Notes: generated from the letters alone by a model not told the origin. A stretch of 64,000 nucleotides of DNA from Mucilaginibacter sp. CSA2-8R (GCF_038806765.1 NZ_CP152389.1:2108001-2172000); one strand, 5' to 3'; numbered from the stretch's first letter, positions 18,611-28,032 are shown. Numbers and translations are program-made.

Positions 18611-21600
18611 TTAGAAACTGTAACGTAAACCAAACTGCATTTGCCAGCGTGAAGCAAAGAAGTCTTTAGAGTAGCTGGTTACGTCGCCCTGGTTAAAGGT
18701 ATAAATAGGGTTGGTGGTAGCAGTACCTGCAGTAGCCAGTTTTAAACCTACGCTCGAAGTTGAGTTGAAGGTGTTTGGCGAGAAGTATTGGATACCCCAG
18801 TTTTTATTTAATAAGTTAGTCAGGTTAATGATGTCGTAAGTAAAGGTGATGGTATGCGCTTTTTTTCCTTCACGAATGATGTTGAAGTCCTGAGAGAAAC
18901 GGAAGTCGGCCTGGTAGTTCCAAGGGGTTCGGGCGCCGTTACGCTCGGTGAAGTTACCACGGCGGCTGCTCAAATATTTGTCGCTGCTGATGTAGGCATC
19001 AAACGCAGCAGCTTGTGATGCGCCTGCAGCAGTGTTAGCAAAGAAGTCTTTGGTTTCGCCAACTTTAGGGATGTAAACCAAACTTACGGTTTGTGCAGTA
19101 CCATCTATGGTAGAGTTAACAAAGCCTAATGAGTAAGGCGTACCCGATTGTGCGTTAAAGAATAACGAGAAGTTAGTCAGGTAACGGTGAGCACCATTCC
19201 AGTCGATACGGTAGTTAGCAGTACCTACAAAACGGCTGCGTATATCAAAGTTTGAGTAAGCTAAACCCGGGTTGTTAGGGTTAAGCGCTTGGTTTAATTG
19301 CCAGTTAGACTCCATTGAGTTACGGATACCGTTGGTGATGTCTTTAGACTGACCGTAAGTATACGCTGCCGATAAATCTAAACCGATAGGGAAGGTTTTT
19401 CCAACCTGGCCGGTGATGCTGTAACGGTAACCCTGGCTGGTGTTGGTTAACAGGTATGCGTTAGAGTACAGCGGGTTGATAGCCTGTGTGCCGTTAACCG
19501 GACGGTAGATAGGCTGTTGTTTATTAACGTCGTAAGGATAGTAGATGGCGTTATCAACTAAGTTTATGTGCTTAAACTGTAAGTCATGAATAACTTTGGT
19601 GTAGATACCTTCTACAGTAAAGCGCCATTGGTTATCGGTTTTAAAATCAAACGCTAAGCTGCTTCTCCAGGCTTGCGGCATTTTAAAGTTGTTGTCAATT
19701 AAGTCAACCTGGGTTCTGCCGCTGGCGTCGTTAACATTTACACCTTGTTTTTGTACAAACCCGGCTTCGCCGTTGCCAGATAAGGCATCGCGGATAGGAT
19801 CGCTTCCCGTAACAAAAGCGCGTGCCGAACTGCGGTTATCGTAAGCACCATAAGTTACACCGTTGTTATAATAAGCGTAACCCAGCCATGCAAAAGGTAT
19901 ACGTCCGGTAAATACACCCGTACCACCACGTACTACAAAAGTCTGGTCGCCGTTAACATCGTAATTGAAACCTAAACGAGGTGAAATCTGAACGTTACCT
20001 AAAAACTTGTTGGTGATGTTTCTTGGCTGCGTATAGGTATAAGTGCTGCCGTATAACGGGTCAACAGGTGCACCGGTAGTTTTAACGCTCAAAGGCTGTT
20101 TGTTTGGCATATCGGCCAGGTCAAAACGTAAGCCCGGAGTTAATTTAAAGTTGTCGCCAATGTGAATCTCATCCTGGCCATACAAGCTAAACATATTCAC
20201 TTTAAACTGAGCCGGTGGATTATCCATAATGTAATCGCGGCTGTTATTAGTGTAGTTGTAGTTGGTACGTACGCGATTAGGGTTGTTAGCTAAAAAGTCG
20301 GCTACACTGCTGTAAGCCACACGGCCGTTCCATGAGTTAACAAAGCCGTAAGTAATGTTGTAAAACTCGTTGTGTGTACCAAAGGTGAACGTGTGGTCGC
20401 CTTTTACCATGGTAAAGTTGTCGGTAAACTCAAAGGTTTTTTGCTTCATATTAAAGATGCTGGCCTCGCGGTCAGTACCGGCAAAGATAGTACCTCCGTT
20501 TGATGCAATCTCAATTTGCGGAACTGCAGGGTTAGAAAGCGGCTGACGATAATCATGTACGCTTGAGTAACCAACAATTAAGCTGTTAGATAAGCCACCG
20601 CCTATACGGCTTTTTAACTCAGCAACGGTAGAGTTTTGGTTGTTGATTTGTTTAAAGTCGATACCACCGAAACGGAAGTTCTGCTGGTCGCGCTCAAGGT
20701 TGGTAGCTTGCGAAGTAATGGTGTTGTTACGGATAGACAACTGGTTTTTATCGTTGATGTTCCAGTCTAAACGGTTGAAGAATTTGTTGGAACGTGAGTA
20801 GATATTATAGTTGTCAAAACTGCCGGCATCCAAACCATAAGCAGTACGCATGTAATCGCTGATTTGCTGCGCCTGGGTACGGTTGATGATAGGCATGTCG
20901 GCTGAACCTGCGGCCAAAATAACCGGATCCTGGCGACGGGTAATCTCTTCGTTAGTAAAGAAGAATAATTTGTCTTTGATGATAGGGAAACCTAAACGGA
21001 AACCTGTTTGATACTCGTGGAAAGATGATGGCAGTTTTGAATTATCACCTGCTTTGTTACGGCCGGTGATGCTGGCGTTACGGCCAAAACCATAAACCGA
21101 GCCTGTTACGGTGTTTGTACCGCTGCGAGTTACCGCGTTAATGCTACCACCTAAAAAGTTACCAATTTTAACGTCATATGGAGCCAGGTAAACCTGAATA
21201 TCCTGGATAGCGTCGATAGATACGGGGTTGGTACGGGTACTGCTGCCCGGCTGACCTGAGGTACCGCCCTGGCCTCCTAGTGATGGGCTAAAGCCAATGG
21301 CATCGTTATTAATAGCACCGTCGAGCGTTACGTTGTTGTAACGGAAGTTGGTACCCAAAAATGAGTTGTTGCTGCTTTGAGGGGTAGTACGGGTAAAATC
21401 CTGTAAACTGCGGCTGATAGACGGTAAGGTCTTTAATTGTGCTGCGCTTACGCGGGTGCTCGAGCCGGTTTTAGTAGTGCCCTGGCTGCCTTTAACAACT
21501 ACGGCCTTTAGCTCGGTCGACTCATCGGCCAACCTGAAGTTGAAATTAGAACTGCCTAAGCTTAAGTTGATGCCTGTTTGTTCTTGTTTTTTTGAACCTA

Positions 21601-21850
21601 CGTAAGTAGCGGTGATAGTATAAGGACCACCTGGATTTACGTTAGGGATGGTATAGCGCCCTTCGGCGTTGGTTTGTGCGGCATAGCGGGTGCCGGTACT
21701 GGTGTTTACTGCTGTAACGGTTACTCCGGGCAAATTGACGTTTTTGCCGTCGGTAACCCTACCCGTTATAACGGAACTTGTTACCTGTGCAAAGCTGGCA
21801 TCGATACTTGCCAGCAGTGCAACGAATAAGAAAAGTAAAAGCTTCTTCAT
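18611..21850 (-). CDS. Oar-like TonB-dependent outer-membrane receptor
   Basis: 1079 residues. A signal peptide of about 22 residues (ending SFAQ) is followed by a carboxypeptidase-regulatory beta-sandwich (about 25-110, VITGRVTDGKNVNLPGVTV), a plug domain (about 130-275) and a long beta-barrel ending in the aromatic-terminal GLRYSF typical of barrel insertion. The barrel is rich in Asn, Tyr and Gly. The size and plug resemble the Oar/OmpA-like group rather than SusC: no SusD partner or SusC TonB-box context is adjacent. It probably imports or binds a large substrate with TonB-ExbBD energy. The gene is monocistronic. Confidence 0.92.
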   Translation of the reverse strand: MKKLLLFLFVALLASIDASFAQVTSSVITGRVTDGKNVNLPGVTVTAVNTSTGTRYAAQTNAEGRYTIPNVNPGGPYTITATYVGSKKQEQTGINLSLGSSNFNFRLADESTELKAVVVKGSQGTTKTGSSTRVSAAQLKTLPSISRSLQDFTRTTPQSSNNSFLGTNFRYNNVTLDGAINNDAIGFSPSLGGQGGTSGQPGSSTRTNPVSIDAIQDIQVYLAPYDVKIGNFLGGSINAVTRSGTNTVTGSVYGFGRNASITGRNKAGDNSKLPSSFHEYQTGFRLGFPIIKDKLFFFTNEEITRRQDPVILAAGSADMPIINRTQAQQISDYMRTAYGLDAGSFDNYNIYSRSNKFFNRLDWNINDKNQLSIRNNTITSQATNLERDQQNFRFGGIDFKQINNQNSTVAELKSRIGGGLSNSLIVGYSSVHDYRQPLSNPAVPQIEIASNGGTIFAGTDREASIFNMKQKTFEFTDNFTMVKGDHTFTFGTHNEFYNITYGFVNSWNGRVAYSSVADFLANNPNRVRTNYNYTNNSRDYIMDNPPAQFKVNMFSLYGQDEIHIGDNFKLTPGLRFDLADMPNKQPLSVKTTGAPVDPLYGSTYTYTQPRNITNKFLGNVQISPRLGFNYDVNGDQTFVVRGGTGVFTGRIPFAWLGYAYYNNGVTYGAYDNRSSARAFVTGSDPIRDALSGNGEAGFVQKQGVNVNDASGRTQVDLIDNNFKMPQAWRSSLAFDFKTDNQWRFTVEGIYTKVIHDLQFKHINLVDNAIYYPYDVNKQQPIYRPVNGTQAINPLYSNAYLLTNTSQGYRYSITGQVGKTFPIGLDLSAAYTYGQSKDITNGIRNSMESNWQLNQALNPNNPGLAYSNFDIRSRFVGTANYRIDWNGAHRYLTNFSLFFNAQSGTPYSLGFVNSTIDGTAQTVSLVYIPKVGETKDFFANTAAGASQAAAFDAYISSDKYLSSRRGNFTERNGARTPWNYQADFRFSQDFNIIREGKKAHTITFTYDIINLTNLLNKNWGIQYFSPNTFNSTSSVGLKLATAGTATTNPIYTFNQGDVTSYSKDFFASRWQMQFGLRYSF

Positions 21851-22314
21851 GTGAATAAAATTTTATACAAAATTGGATTCGACATGTTAAACCTGTGTTA
21901 AGCGAAAATTATCATATTAACACTTCATTAACGGTGAGTTGAAGTTGGGTTGTTTTCTGGTTAATATGGCTTAAAAGTTAATGTTATTTAATGCATAAGA
22001 AAAAATACCAATTCTAAATAGATATTAATGCGCTTTAAGCAGTTGTTTTATTAGGCTAATTTTAACGGGGAGAAGTTAATACTACTAAATTGACACTCAC
22101 TTTGTATCTATTTTGCAAATAGTGATGCTTTGGGTTTAACATGCTATAATATATTAAAACAGAAAGTGCAGCTCTTGTTATAAAGGCTGCACTTTGCATT
22201 TAGGTGGCGTTAAATTTAAATATGCTTAATGTTAATTTAACATTGTTGCTATAAAAAGTGATGTTGAGTTAAACGGATTAATCTGTAAAACACAAAAGTT
22301 AAAAAGTATTAAGA
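21851..22314. other. Intergenic region upstream of the TonB receptor
   Basis: 464 AT-rich bases between two leftward genes. It contains the receptor promoter region and the terminator-like hairpin at 22163-22195 that follows the TerC gene. No coding frame or RNA gene was recognised. Confidence 0.5.
22163..22195 (-). terminator. Terminator-like hairpin after the ter operon
   Basis: Perfect 10-bp stem AAAGTGCAGC (22163-22172) with GCTGCACTTT (22186-22195). Read leftward it is followed by CTGTTTTAAT, a weak U-run. It lies 120 bases past the TerC stop, the last gene of the ter operon. Confidence 0.6.
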
Positions 22315-23130
22315 TTATTGGTCTTTCAAAACGTTTTCTGCTGTTTCGGCAACATCCGCGTCTCCGTCATGGCGTTTCGGGAAGTTAAAAAGGAGGGATG
22401 TTAGCACCGGAATAACAAAAATACCTACGGTAAACAAAGACACAAAAAGGTCGGTTTTTTCGCCATCAATAATTTCGGCTAATGGTGTGTGCGGGAAAAA
22501 ATGGGTATATACCGAAGCTGCCAGTTTTATACCCAATACGCCAATCACAATAAAGGCAATCGTCTCCAAAAAAGTAAACTTCTCCATTAGCTTCACAAAA
22601 CCCTGCGCTACAAAACGCATGGCCAGGATGCCGATGAATACGCCCGTGTAAATCAGAAATACATGGTCGGTAAAGGCAACAGCTGCAAACACATTATCTA
22701 TGGAAAATGCTAAGTCCATTATTTCGACTAATGCTACAGTAGCCCAAAAATTGCCTATAAGGCCAACAGTCGACTTGTAGATCCAGCTTTCATCTTTATT
22801 AACTGATTCTTCTTCGGAGTCTCCGCCTGCAGTTTTGCCTTTAAAATAGTTAAAAGCAAGGTAAAGCAGGTATAAACCTCCGAGTGGTTTTAACCACCAA
22901 ACCTTTACCAGCCATGAGGCCAAAAACAAACAGATACCCCGAAAAACGTACGCGCCGATGATACCGTAACGTAGCGCTTTATTGCGTTGTTCTTTAGGCA
23001 GGTCGATTACCATGGTGGCCAGCACGGCTGCGTTATCAACCGAAAGCAAGCTTTCGATAACAATAAGGTTTAAAATAATCAGCAGGCCTGCCTGTATGTC
23101 GTCGCCCAGTAATTTGTGAATAAAGTCCAT
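22315..23130 (-). CDS. TerC-family integral membrane protein
   Basis: 271 residues with about seven to eight hydrophobic helices. The two family motifs with acidic residues in the membrane are present: LLSVDNAAVLATM near 28-40 and FSIDNVFAAVAF near 145-156. TerC proteins are inner-membrane partners of TerD/TelA in tellurite, metal and phage-stress responses, and related proteins export manganese. It is the last gene of a leftward ter operon, about 70 bases after the preceding gene. Metal transport here is inference from the family. Confidence 0.93.
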   Translation of the reverse strand: MDFIHKLLGDDIQAGLLIILNLIVIESLLSVDNAAVLATMVIDLPKEQRNKALRYGIIGAYVFRGICLFLASWLVKVWWLKPLGGLYLLYLAFNYFKGKTAGGDSEEESVNKDESWIYKSTVGLIGNFWATVALVEIMDLAFSIDNVFAAVAFTDHVFLIYTGVFIGILAMRFVAQGFVKLMEKFTFLETIAFIVIGVLGIKLAASVYTHFFPHTPLAEIIDGEKTDLFVSLFTVGIFVIPVLTSLLFNFPKRHDGDADVAETAENVLKDQ

Positions 23131-23200
23131 TGTAGAGTTTTGTAAATGATTTAAAGTTTAAGTGTGTGTACGTGTATGAGACCTGCCGACGCTTTTCTTG

Positions 23201-24166
23201 TTACATCATATCGGTATTCAGCATCGTTTTTAAAATGTTGGCCTGTGCATCAAAGTTACTGATGTTTTGCAGGAAACCGATATCTGTTATCTTTTTATAA
23301 TGCTCTGCCAGCAACTGTTTTACCTCGGGTGGGATAAGCGTTTTTACCAGCGCCGCGCGGCTTTGCAACTGGTCGTTTTTGTTTTTGAGTTCGTACACCA
23401 ATGAGTTATCTGCGGCAGGAGCATGGCTCGCTGCATTAATCATTTTCATTTCTTCCGCATCACACAGCAAAAACAAATTGCGCGATGGGTAATATAGAAA
23501 GTAAGTAGCAGCTTCAGTAAACTTATACACTTCAATAATCAGGCTGCCTGCCTTTAGCCCGCAAAAAAACTCAGTTTTAAAGTCGTACTTGCAAAGCTGG
23601 CCCATCAATTTGCGCTGTATAACGGCGTGGGCCGTATCATAAACTTCGGCAGGGGTGTAGCTGGTAAGCCGGGCTAAAACATCCTCGGTAATGTCATGAT
23701 AAAACGAGGGCGAAAACCTGGCGCTGAACGCGTTGATGTTTTTTGAGTACGGGTACTCGTTACTGTAACCGCTCAATAACTCATACAATCGCCTTAACGA
23801 GGTGTTTATCTTGAGCGCCTGCCGCTGTTTTTGCAAATCAAAATCTGCCTGGGTGAGCTTGTCGGCCTCCAGCCGGGCAATTACATCGCGGTTAAGGTCA
23901 ATTTCGTTGAATAAAAGGGTTACGTTTTTCTCGTTGGTCTTTTTAATCTTTTTGAGCAAATCAATGAGTGTATCGGTAAACTGAACGTGAAACAGTTCCA
24001 GCTTGTTAATATCAAGCTCCATGTTTTGCTCAAAAAGCTGGTGTATCACCTGGCTGCGCAGGTAAATATTGTAAATAATATCGTCCGAAAAAAAAGCCGC
24101 CATAATTTGCAGCTTGCTTAATATCCGTACCGATTCGCTTAAAACGCTTGCCCTTCTCTCATCCAT
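23201..24166 (-). CDS. Unrecognised ter-operon protein
   Basis: 321 residues counting from ATG at 24166; a TTG one codon upstream is less likely. No signal peptide or clear membrane span. The N-terminal half is strongly helical and charged, probably coiled coil around 70-140 (KIKKTNEKN, LNRDVIARLEADKL). The C-terminal half has mixed alpha/beta composition. I do not recognise the family. It begins about ten bases after the TelA stop and precedes TerC, so it is co-transcribed with the ter genes and probably works with TelA, which is likewise helical. Confidence 0.8.
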   Translation of the reverse strand: MDERRASVLSESVRILSKLQIMAAFFSDDIIYNIYLRSQVIHQLFEQNMELDINKLELFHVQFTDTLIDLLKKIKKTNEKNVTLLFNEIDLNRDVIARLEADKLTQADFDLQKQRQALKINTSLRRLYELLSGYSNEYPYSKNINAFSARFSPSFYHDITEDVLARLTSYTPAEVYDTAHAVIQRKLMGQLCKYDFKTEFFCGLKAGSLIIEVYKFTEAATYFLYYPSRNLFLLCDAEEMKMINAASHAPAADNSLVYELKNKNDQLQSRAALVKTLIPPEVKQLLAEHYKKITDIGFLQNISNFDAQANILKTMLNTDMM

Positions 24167-24175
24167 CAATATTTA

Positions 24176-25285
24176 TCAGCCCCGGTTAGTTACGTTCTTT
24201 TTTAACTCTGTTTCCAGGTTTTCCAGTTCAGTATTTAAGGTTTTGCGGTTTTGTGCACCTTGCTCGTGTATTTGTTTTACCTCGTTCAGGGTTTCAATCA
24301 GCGATTGTGTAGTGCGTTTCAGCGTATCAATAGATACTACAGTTTTCTCGTTTTCGCGGGCAACATCAATGCTGTTTTGCTTTAATAACTCAGCATTCTT
24401 TTGCAAAATGGTGTTGGTGGTGTCCGAGATCTTTTTCTGCATCTCCACATTTTGCTTTTGCCTGTGCAGTGCCACCGCAATAGTTAGCTGGTTTTTCCAA
24501 ACCGGAATGGTGGTTGACACAATCGACTGGGCCTTTTCGGCAATCGAAGTATTGTTATTTTGCACCACCCTTATTTGCGCCAGCGATTGCAGCATAATAA
24601 ACCTAACTACTTTTAAATCGGCCAGGCGCTTGTCCAGGCGGTTTACAAAATCGCGCATATCGGCAATCTCATAATCCTGGTAGGCGTTAGGATTGGCATC
24701 CATGGCAGCCAGCTGTTCGCTCAATTGCTGATGTTTAACCTGACCGGCAATAATCAGCTCTTCCATTTGTTTGATGTAGGTAACATTACTATCAAACATG
24801 GTTTGCAGCGAGGCATTATCTTTAATGGAATTGATACGGCCGGCTTTTACCTTGTTTACAATTTTATCTATGTTATTAACAACCGTATCATACTTCTGGA
24901 AAAGCTTCTGCACGTCAAATACCATTTTCTTTAAAAACGGAATCCCCGATAAAAACTTGCTGAAACCGCTTTGGTTCAACTCATCAATGTCGATGTAATT
25001 TAACTCTGTAAGCAGTTCATTCACCAGTGTACCTACCTCGCCCGAATTATAGGTACGCACCGAAGCCAGAAACTGGTTGCTGTACTTCTCCATCGAGTTT
25101 TGTACATTAGCACCATAGTTCAGTATCGAGTTTACATCGGCAGGGTTAAGCGATTGGTTAACGGCTTCATATTTTTTGACATCCTCGGTAGTAACTTGGC
25201 TCAGGTTTACGTTGCCGTCTTTGTCTATCTTGGCGCCGTTAGTATTCAGTTCGGGTACTGCCGGCAGCGAAGTATTATTATCCAT
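24176..25285 (-). CDS. telA: TelA-family toxic anion resistance protein
   Basis: 369 residues, almost wholly helical and soluble. Segments such as YSNQFLASVRTYNSGEVG near the start, GIPFLKKM near 110, and PVWKNQLTIAVALHRQK near 260 are typical of TelA/KlaA (PF05816). A long C-terminal coiled coil (about 285-369) ends in ELKKNVTNR. TelA proteins occur with TerD and TerC in tellurite and toxic-anion resistance and in phage- or envelope-stress response, with no known catalytic activity. A 12-bp inverted repeat separates it from the terD gene upstream. Confidence 0.92.
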   Translation of the reverse strand: MDNNTSLPAVPELNTNGAKIDKDGNVNLSQVTTEDVKKYEAVNQSLNPADVNSILNYGANVQNSMEKYSNQFLASVRTYNSGEVGTLVNELLTELNYIDIDELNQSGFSKFLSGIPFLKKMVFDVQKLFQKYDTVVNNIDKIVNKVKAGRINSIKDNASLQTMFDSNVTYIKQMEELIIAGQVKHQQLSEQLAAMDANPNAYQDYEIADMRDFVNRLDKRLADLKVVRFIMLQSLAQIRVVQNNNTSIAEKAQSIVSTTIPVWKNQLTIAVALHRQKQNVEMQKKISDTTNTILQKNAELLKQNSIDVARENEKTVVSIDTLKRTTQSLIETLNEVKQIHEQGAQNRKTLNTELENLETELKKNVTNRG

Positions 25286-25298
25286 GATATAAATTTAG

Positions 25299-25324
25299 TA
25301 AATACCCCTGTGCAGGGGTATTTA
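25299..25324 (-). terminator. Perfect hairpin between terD and telA
   Basis: TAAATACCCCTG (25299-25310) pairs with CAGGGGTATTTA (25313-25324), a 12-bp stem with a 2-base gap, so a real RNA would form a slightly larger loop. It begins just after the TerD stop and ends 14 bases before the TelA start. No U-run follows, so it may adjust transcript levels (attenuator or RNA-processing site) rather than end transcription. Confidence 0.5.
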
Positions 25325-25326
25325 TA

Positions 25327-25941
25327 TTACAAATATTTTTGCATTACGGTGTTAACGGTTTCCTGCAGTTTTTTGTCCTGCGTTGGCTCACCAATGGCAT
25401 TAAACTTCCACTCGCCGTTGCGTTTGTAAAATACCCCCATCACCATAGATACGTGGCCGGCAAAATGTGCGCCGTTCGCAATATCATACTTGGCAAAAAC
25501 CTCGTTCACACGGTTAGGTGTGCCTTCATATATTCTGATTGACGCAAAGGGTATTTTAGCAAAATCCTGCCCCCGGAAACTGTTTAAAACAAAGGCAGCG
25601 TATTGTGTGCTGTCGCTTAGTTGCGAGAAATCAAGCGTGATCACTTCATTGTCGATGCCGTCGTTGCCGTTCATGTCGCCTACCAAATCATCTCCGCTGT
25701 GCTTTACAGCACCATTTTTTGATTTCAGGTTACCAAAGTAAACTACCTCTTCGGGTTGTTTAGCTGCGTTAAAAAGGGCACAGCTGGCATCAAGGTCAAC
25801 CGCTTCTTTGGTGGTGCTTAAACCGAACAATCCCTTTTTTTCGATGGCGCCCCAGTTAATGCCTACACAAATATTTTGAAGCTTGCTGCCGTTAGTTTTT
25901 TCTAGGCTGATGCGTTGCCCTTTTTCCAGATTAATTGCCAT
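25327..25941 (-). CDS. TerD-family protein (longer paralogue)
   Basis: 204 residues starting MAINLEKGQR. The TerD fold is shown by the internal motif DLDASCALF near 66-74 and a calcium-binding-like acidic stretch, HSGDDLVGDMNGNDG, near 97-111. TerD/TerE proteins bind Ca2+ and are thought to form membrane-linked stress complexes with TerC and TelA. It is a paralogue of the next gene upstream, from which 13 bases separate it; this copy has extra residues (EKKGLFGLSTTKEA) in the first domain half. Tellurite resistance itself is not shown by sequence. Confidence 0.94.
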   Translation of the reverse strand: MAINLEKGQRISLEKTNGSKLQNICVGINWGAIEKKGLFGLSTTKEAVDLDASCALFNAAKQPEEVVYFGNLKSKNGAVKHSGDDLVGDMNGNDGIDNEVITLDFSQLSDSTQYAAFVLNSFRGQDFAKIPFASIRIYEGTPNRVNEVFAKYDIANGAHFAGHVSMVMGVFYKRNGEWKFNAIGEPTQDKKLQETVNTVMQKYL

Positions 25942-25954
25942 TTTTAATTTAGGT

Positions 25955-26509
25955 TTAGTTGTATTTGTTTAAATAATCTTGCAGGCCGCCTTTCATGCCC
26001 GCGCCGATAGCTTCAAATTTCCACTCGCTATTACGTTTGTAAATACGGCCAAATTCAACGGCTGTCTCAATCGAAAAATCTTCTTCTAGTTCATATTTTA
26101 ACAAGTCAGCACCGCTGCCGGCATCAAATATGCGCATAAACGAATTACGTACCTGGCCAAAATTTTGACGGCGGTTTTCAGCATCATGAATGGTTACTAC
26201 CACACAAATTTCAGTAGCCCGTGGGTCTATCTTCGATAAATCAATATGAATTTGCTCGTCGTCGCCATCGCCGGCACCGGTAAGGTTATCACCGGCATGC
26301 TCTACGGCCTGGTCGGGCGATTTCAGGTTGTTGTAAAATATAAAGTGCTCATCAGATAAAATCTTTTTGTTTTCGCCCAGGATAAATACGGAAGCATCCA
26401 GGTCAAAGCTGCCGCCGGTTGATGTGCTGTTGGTATCCCAGCCTAAGCCAATTACAAATTTGGGTGCGTTGATAGCTTCGCGCTGGCCTTTTTGCAAATT
26501 AATTGCCAT
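25955..26509 (-). CDS. TerD-family protein (TerD/TerE type)
   Basis: 184 residues from ATG at 26509. This start (MAINLQKGQREA) aligns with its paralogue, whereas an ATG three codons upstream does not. It has the motifs SFDLDASVFIL and HAGDNLTGAGDGDDEQ, the acidic pairs that bind calcium in TerD proteins. Its start overlaps the end of the phosphoribosyltransferase gene by 11 bases, so the genes are translationally coupled. It is the shorter, canonical TerD/TerE of the operon. Confidence 0.95.
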   Translation of the reverse strand: MAINLQKGQREAINAPKFVIGLGWDTNSTSTGGSFDLDASVFILGENKKILSDEHFIFYNNLKSPDQAVEHAGDNLTGAGDGDDEQIHIDLSKIDPRATEICVVVTIHDAENRRQNFGQVRNSFMRIFDAGSGADLLKYELEEDFSIETAVEFGRIYKRNSEWKFEAIGAGMKGGLQDYLNKYN

Positions 26510-27347
26510 GTTGTACAAGTTTTGGTTGGTTGATAAATATGTAACTTTTAAGATGATTCAGGTTTTGGCTATACGCTTCTATAATGTGGTAGCCGTTTCC
26601 CAAAGCCATATCGTAAAGATGGTTATTAAATTCGTTTGTTTGATAGCAAATAAACAGGCTGAAATCGTGATGGTCGCTGTTTAAAATATATTTTACAATG
26701 CGGGTATTGATGCAAAAATTTCCGCTGTTGATAATCTGCTCCAGGTCGAAAATAGACTTTACTTCGTGATAGTTCAGATCGTTTTCGATGTTGGGGTGGA
26801 TGGTGTTGTTCACTAATTCGGCAAAATATAGCATGTGAACGTCGTTGGTCAAATTAAAAGTATTGATCATGTTGGTAATCATGCGCTCGTGGCTGCCGGT
26901 TATTTTAATGTCGTCCAAAAACAGCAATACTTTACCCTGCAAAAATGCGGCATCAATATGAAACGAGTCATTGCTGATGAGTTTTAAACGCTGCTCGGCA
27001 TCCAGCGCACCATAATCTTCTTTATAAGTTACGGTTCGGTGCACCTTGGCTTCTTGTAATACCGGCCATTCATTGTCGGCCAGCCACCGGTTAAGTTGCG
27101 CCACAAAATAATTTTTCATGGCAAAGGTAGCCGTAGGTATGTAGGAGTAAGGGCTGCTGATTACTACTAATTGTGCCGCCTTGGGCATAGCAGCAATCAC
27201 TTCGTTGATGAAGCCTTTAGCCAGTGCCCTGCCAAATTTTGCGGATACAGCGTTATCGCCAAATTTGAAACGACTGTAATCTGTCGCGCTAAAACCAAAG
27301 CTGTTACTGCTATTAATTTTATGAAGGGAATATGTGTGATGGTTCAT
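26499..27347 (-). CDS. Ter-associated type I phosphoribosyltransferase
   Basis: 282 residues, soluble. The PRPP-binding signature is VLLFLDDIKITGSHE around 135-150 (hydrophobic strand, DD, then TGS). The N-terminal half includes a FGRALAKGFINEV helix and VVISSPYSYIP strand. Phosphoribosyltransferases of this kind are known as companions of ter genes, where they have been proposed to act in making a nucleoside-like metabolite. It overlaps the HAD gene upstream by 29 bases and terD downstream by 11. The base substrate is unknown. Confidence 0.85.
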   Translation of the reverse strand: MNHHTYSLHKINSSNSFGFSATDYSRFKFGDNAVSAKFGRALAKGFINEVIAAMPKAAQLVVISSPYSYIPTATFAMKNYFVAQLNRWLADNEWPVLQEAKVHRTVTYKEDYGALDAEQRLKLISNDSFHIDAAFLQGKVLLFLDDIKITGSHERMITNMINTFNLTNDVHMLYFAELVNNTIHPNIENDLNYHEVKSIFDLEQIINSGNFCINTRIVKYILNSDHHDFSLFICYQTNEFNNHLYDMALGNGYHIIEAYSQNLNHLKSYIFINQPKLVQHGN

Positions 27348-28032
27348 GATTGTTTAAGGTTAGGATAGATACTTGGTTACTGTTAATAAGTGTGGCGTTT
27401 ATGCCGGCATAAAGGGCTCCTTCGATGTCCGCCCTAGGATTGTCGCCCACGTGCGTGATGTTCTGCAATTGTACATGAGCAAGTTGTCTTGCCTGGATTA
27501 TCATCAATTCAAAAAAAGCTGGGTTAGGTTTCGACATACCGGCTTCGTCCGAGTAAAGCTGGAAATCAAAGTAGGGGGCAAGGGCTAATTGCTGTAATAC
27601 TTTGCGCAAGGTAACGCCTTTAATAAAACCGGTATTGCTTAAAATGTTGGTGGTTGCCCCCCTGCTTTTTAATATGGCCAGCAGATTAATAGTATCCGGG
27701 TCGTAAACCTGAGGCATATAATCAAACACTAACGCTTCCATGTGAGTGTAAAGATGTTCGATGTCTATATCGTGAAGGTTAATCTGGTTATTGTTTATAA
27801 GGCTGATCACCATCAGGTACATCTCGTCGGCATCAATATTTTTGCCGGTACGCTCGTTAATGGCATTACACATTAAGTCTACCATTCTGAACTTTTGTTC
27901 CACATCTTCGAGCGATATATGCTGAAAGTTAAAATGCTGATGAAAGTATTTACTCCGATGCTTTTTAAACAACGGGTTAGATTTAATCAATGTTAACCAA
28001 AGGTCGAACGAGTAATGCTGGTGGCCGGTCAT
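27319..28032 (-). CDS. Ter-associated HAD-superfamily hydrolase
   Basis: 237 residues, first gene of the ter operon. HAD motif I is SFDLWLTLI near residues 8-16, where the second Asp of the usual DxDxT is replaced by Trp, as in dehalogenase-like members (D-x-Y/W-x-T). Motif II is ILSNTG near 130, the motif III lysine is in GMSKPNP near 170, and motif IV is THVGDNPRADIEGA near 198. It likely dephosphorylates or hydrolyses a small metabolite made with the neighbouring phosphoribosyltransferase. It ends inside that gene, with a 29-base overlap. Confidence 0.88.
   Translation of the reverse strand: MTGHQHYSFDLWLTLIKSNPLFKKHRSKYFHQHFNFQHISLEDVEQKFRMVDLMCNAINERTGKNIDADEMYLMVISLINNNQINLHDIDIEHLYTHMEALVFDYMPQVYDPDTINLLAILKSRGATTNILSNTGFIKGVTLRKVLQQLALAPYFDFQLYSDEAGMSKPNPAFFELMIIQARQLAHVQLQNITHVGDNPRADIEGALYAGINATLINSNQVSILTLNNHEPSHIFPS

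Noticed and set aside
24114..24674. 186-codon plus-strand open frame
   Set aside because: Antisense to the TelA gene; very Ser/Phe/Cys-rich, typical of a shadow.
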